Notes: generated by a model not told the origin, from the letters alone. Positions 27,116 to 39,002 are shown, numbered from the stretch's first letter. The stretch: 64,000 nt of DNA from Niebla homalea (GCA_019925105.1 JAHGAU010000001.1:2914001-2978000), one strand, 5' to 3'. Numbers and translations are program-made.

Positions 27116-27560
27116 AACGTTATAAATAATAATATTATTTAAATAAGCTTAAATAAAAATATTTAAATAATTAAATAAAATTTTATTTATATATTATTAA
27201 TACGAGGCGGGGTTATTAATTAAGCTAAAAGGTATAACTTTATACTTAAAAACGCTTAATAAAATAATGAATATCGTAAAATTTTTATTCTTTAAATATA
27301 TATAAAGCTTATTAAAGGCTATAATAATATCTAAGCGGGTAATCTATTTATAACCGGTAACTTAAAATAATATTTCTTTTATTAAAGGAATAAAATATTA
27401 ATTCCTTTTGGTAATAACGTTAATACCACGGTAATCCACGTATAGTTATAAGTCGTTATTAAACTTAAGGGTAAAAAAGATAAAGGATTTATAGGGGGCT
27501 TTATTAAACTTAATAAATCCTTTTTTTAAGTTTTTAATAATATATTCTTTTAATTTTTAA
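27116..27560 (-). pseudogene. Decayed Gypsy reverse transcriptase of element B
   Basis: Minus-strand reading: LKKGFIKSSKAPYKFPILFI (family L..GFIRPSxSPxGAPVLFV), then RFYVDYYGINNITIKNRYPL (family CVDYRxLNxxTIKNRYPL), then ITRLDIIIAFN around the first catalytic Asp, and AYLNDIIVY at the YxDD box, whose first Asp is changed to Asn. It is better preserved than the RT of element A over the TIKNRYPLPLI box, but stops and substitutions make it non-functional. Confidence 0.82.
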
Positions 27561-30500
27561 AGTTTATAACTTAAAAGCGGATAAATATAACTTTAAAGGG
27601 GAATCCTTTTTAAGGTTAAATTAATTTTATAATTATAGTCTTAATACGGAGGTAACTTATTTACCGTTATATAATTAAAAATATCCTTAAAATTATAATA
27701 TTCCGCTAGAAGTTTAATCGTAATCTTATTTATAAAAACCATTTTTTCCGTAAAGTTATCCTTATAAATTATTATAATAAAGATATTAATTAAGGTATTA
27801 TTAAGGAAATCCAGGTAATTAATTAAGTCCGTTATTAAAGTATAAAAGGTTTAAATCCCTTTTTCTTTTTAAGTCTTTATAATAATATAAAAGGCCATTA
27901 TATTAATAACTTTAATTAAGAAAAGTTTTTCTTCCTTAATAAATTTCAGGAAAAGAAAATCATTTAATAATTTCTTCTTTTTTTCCCGGGGCTTTAATAG
28001 TTTTAATTTCTTATTTTTTAAGAATATATTTAAGGCTTAATAAGTTAAAGCTATAATTTAAAGGAATTCCGGAATAAATTTTACGTTTTAATAATTAACT
28101 TTATTATAATTATATTAATTTAATATAAAGAAGATTTTATTAATTATAAAGTAAATAAATACGTAATACCGTTTTATTTAAGGTTTTTTAAGGATCGTAT
28201 TATATATTTTAAGTTAAATAATAAATATAAAGAATTAACTTTTTAAATAACCTTTTATAATTATCCGGGGATAAATTATATAAATAATAGGCCGTAAATA
28301 TTTATTTTTATAATCTTAAATAAGCTTGGGTCGGGAAAGGGTTAAAGGAGAAATTTAAAGTATTACGTAAATTTATAAAATAATTCGTTTATTAATAAAA
28401 TAATAACCGGTAATATTTAAATTAATTAAAAAGGATAAAAGAAAATATTAATCTTTATAACTTATAAATCCGTTAATAATCCAGGGTTTATTATCTTAAA
28501 CGTTAAAAAGGTTTTTAATACTTTTAATATACCCGATTATAAAAATCTGAAAATAATATGCGTTTTTATTTTTTATAATAATTTTTATAAAGCTTAATCT
28601 TTTATTAATGGCCCGTTTAAATTATTAAATAAAGTATCTTTAAAAATATAAAAGATCCGGCCGTTTTAATTACGGGTAAATTCTTTATTTAAATCGGAAA
28701 TAATATAATAAATTTAAACGGAACGTTTTTAAGTATTATTTCGGTTACGTTAACGGTTAAGGTAATTAACTTAAAAATAATTCCCTTAATAAGTAAAGTA
28801 TTTAACGTTTAAAGGGGAAGTTAACTTTACGATAATAAAAATAATTTATTAAAACCTAGATCCTCTAAAACTTCCTATTCCGTTAAAGGGTTTAAAGGAA
28901 GTAATATGGGTTTTCGTAATTTCCTTAATTTCCTTAATAAAGGTTTTACTTAAATTAAGGGTTTTTTGTTGGCGGTAATATTCTGAACGTTAAAAATGGT
29001 TTATTTTTTCGAAGTATATTTAAGTTTCGTTTAAGTTATTTAAGTTATAACTTCCTTAAAGAAAATTCTTACGAAGTTAATTAAAAAGTTAAGTAATTAA
29101 TTTATAAATTATAATTTTCAGGTTCCTCTTAAGATTTATATACTTAAAGACCTTAATTAAATAAATAAAATCAAAATAAAATATAATAAATTTATCCTTA
29201 ATTAATAGTTCTAAGGTTTAAAAATTATTAATTTAAATTTTTTTTTAATTAACTTTTTTGAAAATTTAATTTAAAAAGATCTAGAATTCCTTAAAAGTTC
29301 AGAAGCTTAATAAAATATTATCGTTATATTCCGTTTTTAATTATTTAAAAACTTTAAAACTTAATAATATTAAAATATAATTAACTTAAGCCTATATAAT
29401 CGGGTATTAATTTTTATTTATCCGGAACTTAATAATAATATAGTATTTAAAGAAATAATATTAATTACGGTTTTCCTTTATAAAAGGTTCGGGATCCTTA
29501 ATTTTAATTAACTTAAATTTTTTATAAAGGATAAAGGATACCGTAAATCGGTAAAATAAAAAGGTTAAATTATTCCGTCGGAAATTTTTAAGCTTAATAA
29601 TAAAATTTATATTTTAATTTTTTAATTTATAATTATGGATTTTTAACGCCTTAAAACGGTTTAAATCTTCCGGGGGAAAAAAGTTACCGTAATTTTATTA
29701 TTATAAATAAATAATTCGGTTTATTTCTAATTATAGGTCCCTCTTAATATTATTTAATTCTATTTAAAAAACTTATATTTCATTATTTATATTTTTATAA
29801 TATTATATACCGACGTTATATTCTTAACGTAAAAGGTTTAATTATTTTAAGAATTCCTTAAATCTTTTAAATAATACGGATTAAGAAATAAAATAAGCGT
29901 AAATCTTTATAAAATATAAAATACGTTTAATTAATTCCTTGAAAATAATATTTTTTAATTTATAATAACGCCGGTAAGCAATATAATCCTTATATCCCCC
30001 GTAATTATTATTAAAAACCGGGTTCTTAGTAATTAAGTAATTTATTGGGTTTTTATCTTTTTTATTTTACCGGGGAAGGGCTTTATCCTTAATAAATAAT
30101 ATTAATTAATCGGGGTCCCCTTTAAAACCGTTTTATAAGTTATATTTTAACGTAAAAGTTTTTAATAAAAAAGATTATTAAAGTTTATTATTTATAATCT
30201 TAATAAATAAAAGGTAAGTAAAAAATAAATTAAAATTAAAAAAGGATAAAAATAAATAAAAGAAAAGATTAAAAAAAGGGAAAAAGATAAGTTTCTTAAT
30301 TTTTCCGTTAAACGGATTCTATATTATAAGGGTAATATCGTAAAATAAAATAATAAAGTTTATATTATAATAGGGTTTAATATTATTCCTTTATATTATA
30401 AAGTACTCCTTAAAGTTTTTTTTCTTCCGGGTATTAAATACTTTATATTATAAAGTAAGTATAAAATTAAATATCTTAATTAAAGGTTTTAAGGAGAAAA

Positions 30501-30883
30501 AAAATTAAATAATAAATAAGGATTCTATAGGTTTTTATAGGTTTATTCTTACTTAAATTTATAATAATTCTTTTAAGGTTTATTTTATTTATAACCTTTA
30601 AATCGCTTTATTAAAGTTTAATTTTTAAATTGATTCTTTATATAACTTAATAGAATTAATATTTACCTATTTAAAGCTATTATAATTTCCCGTATTAATT
30701 ATTAACGTTTTTTTATAACCCGTCCGGATATTAATCGCCGTACGTTTAACCGTAATTACCGCTTATTTAATACCGTTTTTAACTATCGGTTTATTATCCG
30801 CTATTAATAAGTATTATTAATAAGAGCCTTTATTTTACCTTGTTACTCCTTATAAAGGCGTAAATAAGTTAACTTTAATATAA

Positions 30884-31099
30884 TATTAAAGTATAAGCCT
30901 TTTTAAAGTAATTAAAAGGCAAAAAATATATTACGTATAATTAAAGATATTAAAGTATAAAAATGTAAGAGTAAAGGGGCTAAAGGCCCTAATATACCCA
31001 GTCGGTAACACTCCTGGGTGCCGGATTAACCCCGGGCTTGGCCCGGGATAGGCCCGGTAAGGCCTACTCCTGAGTTACCAACACCCCTGAACCCTGACA
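30884..31099. repeat. Right LTR of element B
   Basis: 216 bp, starts TATTAAAGTATAAGCC (the mutated start of the left copy) and ends GAACCCTGACA. The last 150 bp are hardly mutated. Confidence 0.83.
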
Positions 31100-31104
31100 A
31101 AAAA

Positions 31105-34004
31105 TACGTTAATTTTTAATAATAATCCGTTATTCAGAGTTTTTCCCGGTCTTAATTTCCCGTAATTTTTTTAATATAACTTAAGTAATTAATTATTTTA
31201 TTTACGGTAAATCTATTTTTTTAAATACCGGAATTATTAATATTAAGGTACCTTCCGATATAATTTTAAAGATTTAATTTATAACGTTAATAATCCACTT
31301 TAATTAAATCGTTTAAATTACCGCTTTTTTTTATTTTCGTTTAAACCGGAAGGTATTAATAATACTCTTAATAATAAGTAATTATAATTTTTATATAACG
31401 TTTTTTTTATTAATAAATCTAACCTTTTATAATTGATTTTATAATATAACCGTTTAAGCTTTAATAATAATAACTCTATAGATTTCCTATTTTTCTAAAA
31501 TAATATTAAAGATCTTTATAATATTATTTAATTATTTTTATATTAAATTATAAATCTTAATCCACTTAAAGATTTTATTAGAAATATTATTAACGGCGTA
31601 ATTATTAATATTAATTAAATTAACCAAGCTTATAGCGATTAAAGTTAAAGTAAATATTATAATAATAAAAAAGGTTAATTAATAAGGGAAATATTAAAGA
31701 GATTCCGAAATTATTAATAAAATATTTCCTTAAGTATCCTTTTTAATTTATTTACTTTTTAATAATATTATAATTATTTATTTTAAATATTATTATTTTT
31801 TAATTAACGTTATAATAATAAATTATTATTAGATATTAAATTTATATTACGCGGGTTTAATATTTAATAATAAATTAATAATAAGGATAAATAAATAAAT
31901 AATAAATATTAAGTATTAATAAAATTATATAATTTAATTATTTATAAGCTTAATCGCTTATTATCCTTTAATACGATTATATATATTTTATTTTTATATT
32001 TATTATATTATTTATTATTATTAAAGTCGGATTATTTAAATTATTATAAGATTATTAAGACTTTTTATATTATATAAGATTTAAAAGGTTCTTTATATTG
32101 CTTACGTTAAAAATGCCGTTATTATTATTTTTAAATCCGTCCCTTAAAATTATTTTATTATTAGATTTCGTTTTACTTTTTAAGTTTAATTTACCGTTAA
32201 ACTTTATTTTTTTTTTAAGTTTTTTTTATTATTAAATTTTTTTTTTTTTTTCCTTTATATATTTTTTTAAATATTTTAATTTTTATTTCCGGTACTTTAA
32301 TTAAATTTTTTATGTAATAAATTAACTTCTTTAAATTTAAAATTAACGGCTTTCTTATATTTTAATAAGTTTTTTTAATAATAATATTTTTAAATAACCC
32401 GGAAACCTTTAAACTTTAACGTAATTTTCGATTTTTATATTAAGATCTTATAATATTTATCTTTATATAAAAAACGATATATATATTAATTCTTCCCTTT
32501 TTTACTATATAATAATTATAAACCTTAATATTAAAAATAATATTATTTAGCTTAAATTATTAAGCGCCCGTATATATCCTTATCGCTTTTATTATAATAT
32601 TCCTTTATAATAATACCGAAAGAATAATGGCCGGCTTAAATTACCTTATTCTTACTAAATTTATTAATTTAATTTATTAATTACTTATTAATTAAATATA
32701 ACGTAAATTAAGTATATATAAAATCGTTAATTTTAATTTTATAGTATTTAACTTTTCCGTTATCTTAAATACTTAAGTTAATAAATATATTATATCCGTT
32801 AAAGTTAACGTTTAAGGAATATATAATAAATAAAAATAATTTTAAGATAAAATTATTTAAATTAAAGATAATATAATACGTTATATAATATTTCTTTACT
32901 TAATTAAGATAAATAAAAGGTTTTAATATTCTTTCCGTTTTATTATAAATTTTAATAAAATTATTAATAACGTTCTCTTTAAGATTTATAAAATACTTTA
33001 TTATTCTTAATAAATTTTTATTATAATTTTATTATATTTATTATTATTATTACCCTTTTTCTTATTATATTTACCTTTTTCTATAAACTCTTTTTTATAA
33101 TATCCTTTTATATAATATCCTTTTATCTGATATCTTCTTTTATAATATCCTTTTATATAATATTTTTTTATTTAATATTTTTTTCTATAATATTATTAAG
33201 ATTTTCTTTTCCCTTATTATAAAAAGATACCGTAATTAATTTTTTTAAATATAATTTTAGTTTATTTATTTTTTTTAATTTTACTTAATTTATCGGTTTC
33301 TTTAATTTTTCTTTCTTTTTTTTTTTTTTTTTTTAACGTAACATAATAAACGTTTTTAACGTTTATTATAATTAAATAATATTAAATATATTAAAAAGCT
33401 TATTAAAATGAATATATAAAAAAAGGGGTAAAACGGAAAAAATAAAAAGGGCAGAAAAGGAAAATAAAAAGACTTATAAAGTATTTATAGGTTAATAAAT
33501 TATAAAATATAAAAAAGTGAAAAAAGAAAAAATTAAATAAATATTTTTTTAATTATTTAATTTATATAGTAAAAAATAATAAAACGCGATTATCGCGTTA
33601 TTTACTCTTTAACTTATTTAATTTATATACTTAAGTTATTTAAAATATTATATAGAATAAATAATATAATTAAAATAACGTATAAAAAAGTAAATAAAAA
33701 TATTTATTTTATTTATAAATAATTTATTAACTTATAATTATAAATTATTAATTAATTTAATAAATAATTAAATAATTTATTAAGTATAAAATATAAATGA
33801 ATATTATTATTATATATTAATAAATAAAAACTATATTATTCTATATATATATAAGAAGTTTTAATACTTCTCCGATATTAACGATTAAAACCGTTTAAAA
33901 TACCTTTTTTAATTAAATAATTATTAATTCTATATATTTTATAAGATTTTTTATTTATTATATAAATCTGCCTTATATCCAAGGTTTTACGCTTAAATAT
34001 ATAA
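31105..34004. other. AT-rich segment, unassigned
   Basis: Strong RIP signature up to the compositional boundary. I saw no LTR pair or enzyme motif. It holds a low-complexity tandem repeat at 33,092-33,195 and long T runs (32,225-32,260 and 33,315-33,335). Confidence 0.5.
33092..33195 (-). repeat. Degenerate 15-17 bp tandem repeat
   Basis: Five to seven variants of TTTTATATAATATCC follow each other. On the minus strand they read as a repeated Lys-Gly-Tyr-Tyr-Ile unit, followed by Lys/Asn-rich residues. It looks like a low-complexity protein segment of a dead element rather than a random microsatellite. Confidence 0.5.
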
Positions 34005-34007
34005 GTA

Positions 34008-34057
34008 CCGCGGCCGCGATAATCCCAACTTTAACCGAAAAAGGTTAGCGGCCGCGG
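34008..34057. repeat. GC-rich inverted repeat at the compositional boundary
   Basis: CCGCGGCCGC (34,008-34,017) and GCGGCCGCGG (34,048-34,057) are perfect 10-bp inverted arms around a 30-bp loop. A further short pair, GGTTAG and CTAACC, lies beside them (about 34,043 and 34,061). The arms sit exactly where A/T-rich sequence gives way to ordinary sequence. They could be the end of a terminal-inverted-repeat element or a hairpin-forming boundary. Confidence 0.6.
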
Positions 34058-34235
34058 CGGGCTAACCCGGAGGGGCTTAGCCGGCGGCGAAGCCGTCACA
34101 TACGCTCTAAGGGACTGAGGCAAAATCTTTCCTCGATTTCACTCTCCGTGAAGATGGTGTAATGCAAATTGCCCGCAGTATTGACGAACACTTCCTCTTT
34201 GCAACTTTCCAACATTCCTCATACCTAACAAAACC

Positions 34236-36288
34236 ATGGACAACGCCGAGCTCAGGAGCCGCAAGCGCAAGAGGAAGCATGGGCAGGGGCATGCGAATGG
34301 GCAAAACACTGCAGCGATCGAACTTGCACAGCAGCGAGTTGAGAAGGCTGACGCCTGTAAAATGAGCGGGCGACCTGGGGATTTCATCATGGAAGAGGAC
34401 CGAATTGACATTGTTGAAGAGTCAGGGGGAGATCTGCGACCTAGGAAACGAAAGCACAAGAAGGGAAAGGATGCGGTAGCAGAAAATAGCGGGAAACGAA
34501 AGAGAGCAGAAGGATCCACCGAAAAGCTGCCCGATACAAATGGGGAGATAACAGTAGACGATGAAGAGCAAGCGACGATTGTCCACAATGACGGTGATCA
34601 AGCATTCGTAACGATGGACGGGCTAGATGAGGAAGATCAGGACGCCGAAACCTCCGTCAACGCCTCCCTCAAGCGAGCAACCAAATCAAATGGGAACAAC
34701 GCAGACGAAACGCTCGCCGGATCGCCAATTGATGGCGCAGAGCCGAGCTCAAAGCTCTCGCTCCCGAGGACAGGCGATGATCCAAAATGCTTCACGGACC
34801 TCAGTCTCTCCCCGAAGACGATGCAAGCTATTACTGACGACATGAAGTTTACAGAGATGACAGAGATACAACAAAGATCGATACCGCACCTTCTCACGGG
34901 AGTGGATGTCCTGGGTGCTGCCAAGACTGGCTCCGGCAAGACACTCGCCTTTCTCATTCCCTGTGTCGAGATGCTGAGTGCTTTGCGTTTTAAGCCGAGA
35001 AATGGTATGTCTCAGTATACAAGACTGGACCCGAAGTGAGCACAATACTGATTGTAAAGTAGGCACCGGCGTCATTGTCGTCTCGCCCACACGAGAACTT
35101 GCCTTGCAAATTTTCGGTGTAGCAAGAGAGCTCATGGCACATCATTCCCAGACATACGGCATCGTCATGGGCGGCGCCAACCGAAGAGCCGAAGCAGAGA
35201 AACTACAAAAAGGCGTCAACCTGATCATCGCCACCCCAGGCCGCCTGCTCGACCATCTCCAAAACACACAGGGTTTTGTCTTCAAGAACCTCCGCGCCCT
35301 CGTCATCGACGAAGCCGATCGCATTCTCGAAGTCGGCTTCGAAGAAGAAATGAAAACCATTGTCAAGATCCTCCCCAATCAAGACCGCCAAACCATGCTC
35401 TTCTCCGCCACACAGACTACCAAAGTTGAGGACCTCGCCCGCATATCCCTCCGCCCAGGTCCCCTCTACATCAACGTCGACCACACAAAGGAGTTCAGCA
35501 CGGTCGAGGGACTCGAGCAGGGCTACGTGCTCTGCTCCCCCGAAATGCGCTTCCTCCTGCTCTTCTCCTTCCTGAAACGCAACTCCAAGAAAAAGAACAT
35601 CGTCTTCTTCTCCTCCTGCGCCTGCGTCAAATATCACGGCGAGCTCCTCAACTACATCGACCTCCCCGTACTCGACCTCCACGGGAAACAGAAACAGCAA
35701 AAGCGCACCAATACGTTTTTCGAGTTCTGCAACGCCACCCAAGGCACCCTCCTCTGCACCGACGTCGCCGCCCGGGGCCTCGACATCCCGGCCGTAGACT
35801 GGATCATCCAATACGACCCCCCCGACGACCCCCGCGACTACATCCACCGCGTAGGCCGTACCGCGCGTGGGGCCACTGGCACCGGTAAATCACTCTTATT
35901 CCTCCAACCCTCCGAGATCGGCTTCCTCTCCCACCTCAAACAAGCGCGCGTGCCCCTAGTGGAATTCGACTTCCCCGCCAAGAAAATCCTCAACGTGCAA
36001 TCCCAGCTGGAGAAGCTGATTGGCCAGAACTATTATCTGAACCAATCAGCCAAGGATGGATATCGCAGCTACCTACAGGCGTATGCGAGCCATGGCTTGA
36101 GGAGCGTATTTGATGTGCAGAAGTTGGATCTGAGGGCCGTGGCTAAGGGCTTCGGCTTTCCTGTGCCGCCGAGGGTGGATCTTCAATTGGGGGCGAGCAT
36201 GCGGGATCGGGAGAAGAAGGTCAAGGCGAGGAGGGCGTATGGGAGTCAACCGGGTCAGCAGAGGGTAAAGGGGTTCAAGCGGAGGTGA
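34236..36288 (+). CDS. HAS1: Has1-type DEAD-box ATP-dependent RNA helicase
   Basis: Two exons (34236-35004 and 35063-36288) joined across a 58-bp intron (GTATGT donor, CTGAT branch, GTAG acceptor) give 664 residues. Joining restores the unbroken family sequence across the junction ([19 protein letters not shown]). The start has a good context, ACCATGG. Residues 1-185 are a charged, Lys/Glu-rich extension. Then come the Q motif (EIQQRSIP, about 210-217), motif [10 protein letters not shown] (228-236), PTRELA (265-270), DEAD (339-342), SAT (371-373) and HRVGRTARG (518-526), followed by a basic tail ending VKGFKRR. Known: Has1 is a nucleolar helicase that releases snoRNAs and is needed for both 40S and 60S ribosome assembly. 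The coding start is only about 230 bp from the AT-rich block, yet the gene looks intact. Confidence 0.96.
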
Positions 36289-37079
36289 AATTGGCGAAGG
36301 GGGGGCAAGTGAATTGTGCAGCGCGGGGGAGACTCGTCGTCACTGTGGGGGGCTCTTGGATTCTGTAGTGCTCGGTGGAGCCTTCACAACTCCATACATG
36401 CCATCCCCATGTTACAAGCAGTCTGTTCTGAGGATATGGTCACATCATCTTGAGATCATTTGGACAACCATCGATCATCCAAGAGCAAGTATCACCATTG
36501 CCGATAGCCTCCAGCCAACCGCAGCCAGGATCTAGGTTAGCTGGGTGCTGTCAAGGGTTTGACTGGATCCCCAATGTACTGTCGTAGACAACAAGAACCA
36601 CAGGGGCGAGGGCATCGTAAAGTAACGACGTGAGAAGAAGACCTCCAGCTTCAGATCGATGACATGCATGGGGCAATAGCATCAACCCCGCCGGGGAGTC
36701 CGTTAGATATTCATAGTCACAAATCTTCGCGGATGTGTATTGCATGCACCCTTGCGCTCCCTTGACCCTCCCCTCTGCATGCGCACTCTGGTCCGCTCTA
36801 TGCTGATGGTATTTAAGATTATCACAAGAAAAAAGTGATTCAACGTATCGATATCGATATATGATACCACTGCCTTCGCTACTTACCTTGTCCGTCCCTC
36901 TACTACTCTCTTCAATCACTCATCCTGTGAGTCTCAAACTTGTCAGCCCTGTCCATCATACTTGTTGTTTAACCATCCAGCGTCCGTCCGTACGTGCAGT
37001 GCATTCATTGATGGTCTGGATTCGACTTGCTTTGATTGTCGATATGGTGGTCTGTTCCCTACCATACCCCTAGTCTGTC
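36289..37079. other. Intergenic, 3' flank of HAS1
   Basis: Ordinary composition with no convincing coding segment. Reading frames of 70-120 codons exist here but lack family motifs and overlap in several frames. Confidence 0.5.
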
Positions 37080-38880
37080 TGTCCCGTCTTCATTCTATAA
37101 CGTGAAAAGTGTGTCTCTCTGTGTCCAATGTTTATACCCTCTCTATCAACATCCCCCTTTTCCCAACACCATCCATCTCCGTCTGCCCAGCCTTGATTCT
37201 CCCACTTAAATGACATCTATCCATCAATTTCGTTATTCATACTCCCTTCCGATCGCAACCTTGTCCTTCCTTATCCCACCCTCCCTGTGTCCGCACGTGC
37301 ACAGTATCACTCGTCTTCCCCCCCGTCTGCCCCGCCGACCTCTGTCTGTCTTTAGCTGTGTTTTATCCAATCTACCTCCCTTTGTCTCTCCATTTGTCTG
37401 GGTACGTATGGCACTCCAGCTTCCCTCTACTTTGTTCCGGTTTTTTCCGTCTGGGTGCTCCTGTATCTGCTCTTGAAGTCAGCGCCCCCCCCAAACCCCG
37501 GCGTCTCCCGAAGCCTGTTCTGTGCGAATCATCTCGTTGTGGATGTCTAGGATTTGAGATGGTGTGGGTAGTGTGTCTAGTGTGTCTAGTGTGTCTGGTC
37601 TATCTGGTGTGTCTGCCTAGTCTGCCCCGTCCACTCCGTCCGATCCATCCGCCCATATTCTTCCTTCATCCATGCGTCTCAACTGTTGCACATTCCACGT
37701 CTCGTCCGTCTCCTTCCTGTCCGTCCCTCCAAACTCTGTACGTTTTGTTTCAGTCAGTCAATCCCGTCTCTCTAGTCTGTTGTACAGTACAGTCCACGTC
37801 TGATCCGTCTGATCCGTCTCGTCCGTCCCTTCAGACCTCTGCACATGCCATTTTAGTCAGTCAGTCAATCAGTCACTCCGGCCCTCCCATCTGTCAACTA
37901 TCCATTTTCTTTTCTGGTCTAAAATATCTCTCTTCTTCTTCCTATACCTTGTCTCCGTTTGGTCGTGTTTGTCCACTTTTCACAGTCTCGTCCCATGTGC
38001 ATCTCCAGTCTCGTCCGTCTTATCCATCCCTCTAAACCTCTGTGCGTGTCTTCATAGTCAATCCGTCCCCCTCATCTGCTCTACAGCCTACGTCTGGTCC
38101 GTCTGGTCCGTCCCTCCAACACTCTGCACATGTCATTTCAGTCGGTCAGTGAATACGTTCTCTCATCTGCCAACTATCAATTCTCTTTTCTAGCCTGAAA
38201 TGTGTCTCTCTTCTTCTTCCTGCCATTTTTTTTTTTTGGATACGTCTCCCCCTGTTTGAACAGTCTCGTCAGCTGTACAGTCCACGTCTGCTCCGTCTCC
38301 TCCGTTCCTCCGAAGCTCTGTGCGCGTCTTCATAGTCAATCCGTCCCCCTCGTCTGCTCTACAGCCCACGTCTCGTCCGTCTCTTCCGTCCTCCAAACCT
38401 CTGTACGTCTCGTTTCTCGTTTCAGTCGGTCAATCCGTCCCTCCCTCTTGTTCGTCACCCATCAATTTCCTTTCCTAGTCTGAAATGGCTCTCTCATCTT
38501 TTCCCTGTATCGTTTTTTCCTTTCTTTTCCTTGGTTCTGTCTGTTGGCTTTTCACCGTCTCGCACATCACTCATCGTCCTTTGTTCCTCTCCTAAACGGC
38601 TTCTCTCTCCTTCTTCCCGTATCCATTTTCTCCCTTTCCTTGGTTGTATCTATCCCCTTTCCACCGTCTCGTCCGTCACCCATCAACCTTTCTCCTGTGT
38701 GAAATGACTGCTCTCTCTCTTCTTTTTCCTGTATCGCTTTTTTCCTTTTGTTCGTTGGTTGTACCCCCCCCCAAATTGACCAGTCTCGCACTTGCATCTC
38801 AAGTCTCTATTCTTCTTTCGTTTGGTTGTTATCTCTCCCCATCTTAACGCTCCCATCATACATATCAAGCTCTCCCTGTC
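37080..38880 (+). repeat. C/T-rich tract with degenerate repeats
   Basis: About 1.8 kb whose plus strand is dominated by C and T. Two kinds of repeat are visible. Short CCACGTCT-plus-CCGTC clusters begin near 37,695, 37,794, 38,087, 38,282 and 38,366. A longer block (CAACTATC or CACCCATCAA, then TTTTCT, a CTGAAAT word and CTCTCTTCTTCTT) occurs near 37,897, 38,169, 38,455 and 38,674, giving a roughly 220-290 bp period. All forward frames stay open by composition alone, so ORFs here are not evidence of a gene. Long pyrimidine-rich leaders are common upstream of fungal start codons, so it may be a promoter or leader for a plus-strand transcript. Confidence 0.65.
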
Positions 38881-38918
38881 AACCCCCGCCATCTCCCCTA
38901 ATTTCCTCGTCATCCACA

Positions 38919-39002
38919 ATGGAAACACAACCGTCAACCCCCACCCTTTCCGAAGGGGGGATTAATAGCAAAAAGAATCACGCCAGGCCGACTCAACCGT
39001 AG
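38919..39002 (+). CDS. Candidate 27-residue small protein after the pyrimidine tract
   Basis: The first ATG in a reasonable context (CCACAATGGAA) after the C/T-rich tract opens a 27-codon frame ending in TAG. The product is polar, with a Ser/Thr/Pro-rich start and a Lys-Lys-Asn-His-Ala-Arg stretch near the end. It has no helix, signal or known motif. The reasons to list it are its position and start context. It may equally be an upstream ORF of a longer unrecognised transcript, or chance. Confidence 0.25.
   Translation: METQPSTPTLSEGGINSKKNHARPTQP

Larger units (their letters stand above)
17701..31099 (-). mobile_element. Element B: minus-strand Ty3/Gypsy with nested LINE insertions
   Basis: Two LTRs of exactly 216 bp (17701-17916 and 30884-31099) have outer flanks AAAAA (17696-17700) and AAAAA (31100-31104). 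Just inside the left LTR is a run of 13 C (17920-17932), on the minus strand a G13 polypurine tract, so the element reads on the minus strand. Gypsy RT is readable on the minus strand at about 27,116-27,560. The 13.4 kb span is too long for one Gypsy element. A plus-strand LINE of about 5.7 kb lies at 18.8-24.58 kb and a truncated minus-strand LINE at 26,251-26,632; removing them leaves about 7.3 kb, a normal Gypsy size. The AAAAA duplication is weak evidence because the region is so A-rich. Confidence 0.78.
1..34004. repeat. AT-rich RIP-mutated repeat block
   Basis: Seen: the block is built almost only of A/T with scattered CG, TTAA and TAAT words. CpA and TpG are nearly missing while TpA is everywhere, and no open reading frame of useful length exists except in short islands. 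Known: cytosine-to-thymine mutation at CpA in repeated DNA (RIP) gives this signature in filamentous ascomycetes. Decayed reverse transcriptase, integrase and LINE motifs can be read through many stops, so the block was made of retrotransposons. Islands that kept CpA/TpG coincide mostly with LTR ends (3481-3720, 5252-5340, 12830-12896, 13991-14600, 16957-17290, 17701-17930, 30950-31099). The change to normal composition at about 34,005 is abrupt. Confidence 0.93.

Noticed and set aside
28500..28900. Expected LINE reverse transcriptase for the minus-strand copy ending at 26,251
   Set aside because: The position does not match the LINE at 22.2 kb in reverse complement, and similarity stops at 26,632, so this copy is truncated.
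37358..38035. 225-codon plus-strand frame in the pyrimidine tract
   Set aside because: All forward frames are open in C/T-rich DNA because stop codons need A; the product is a Ser/Leu/Pro-rich artefact.
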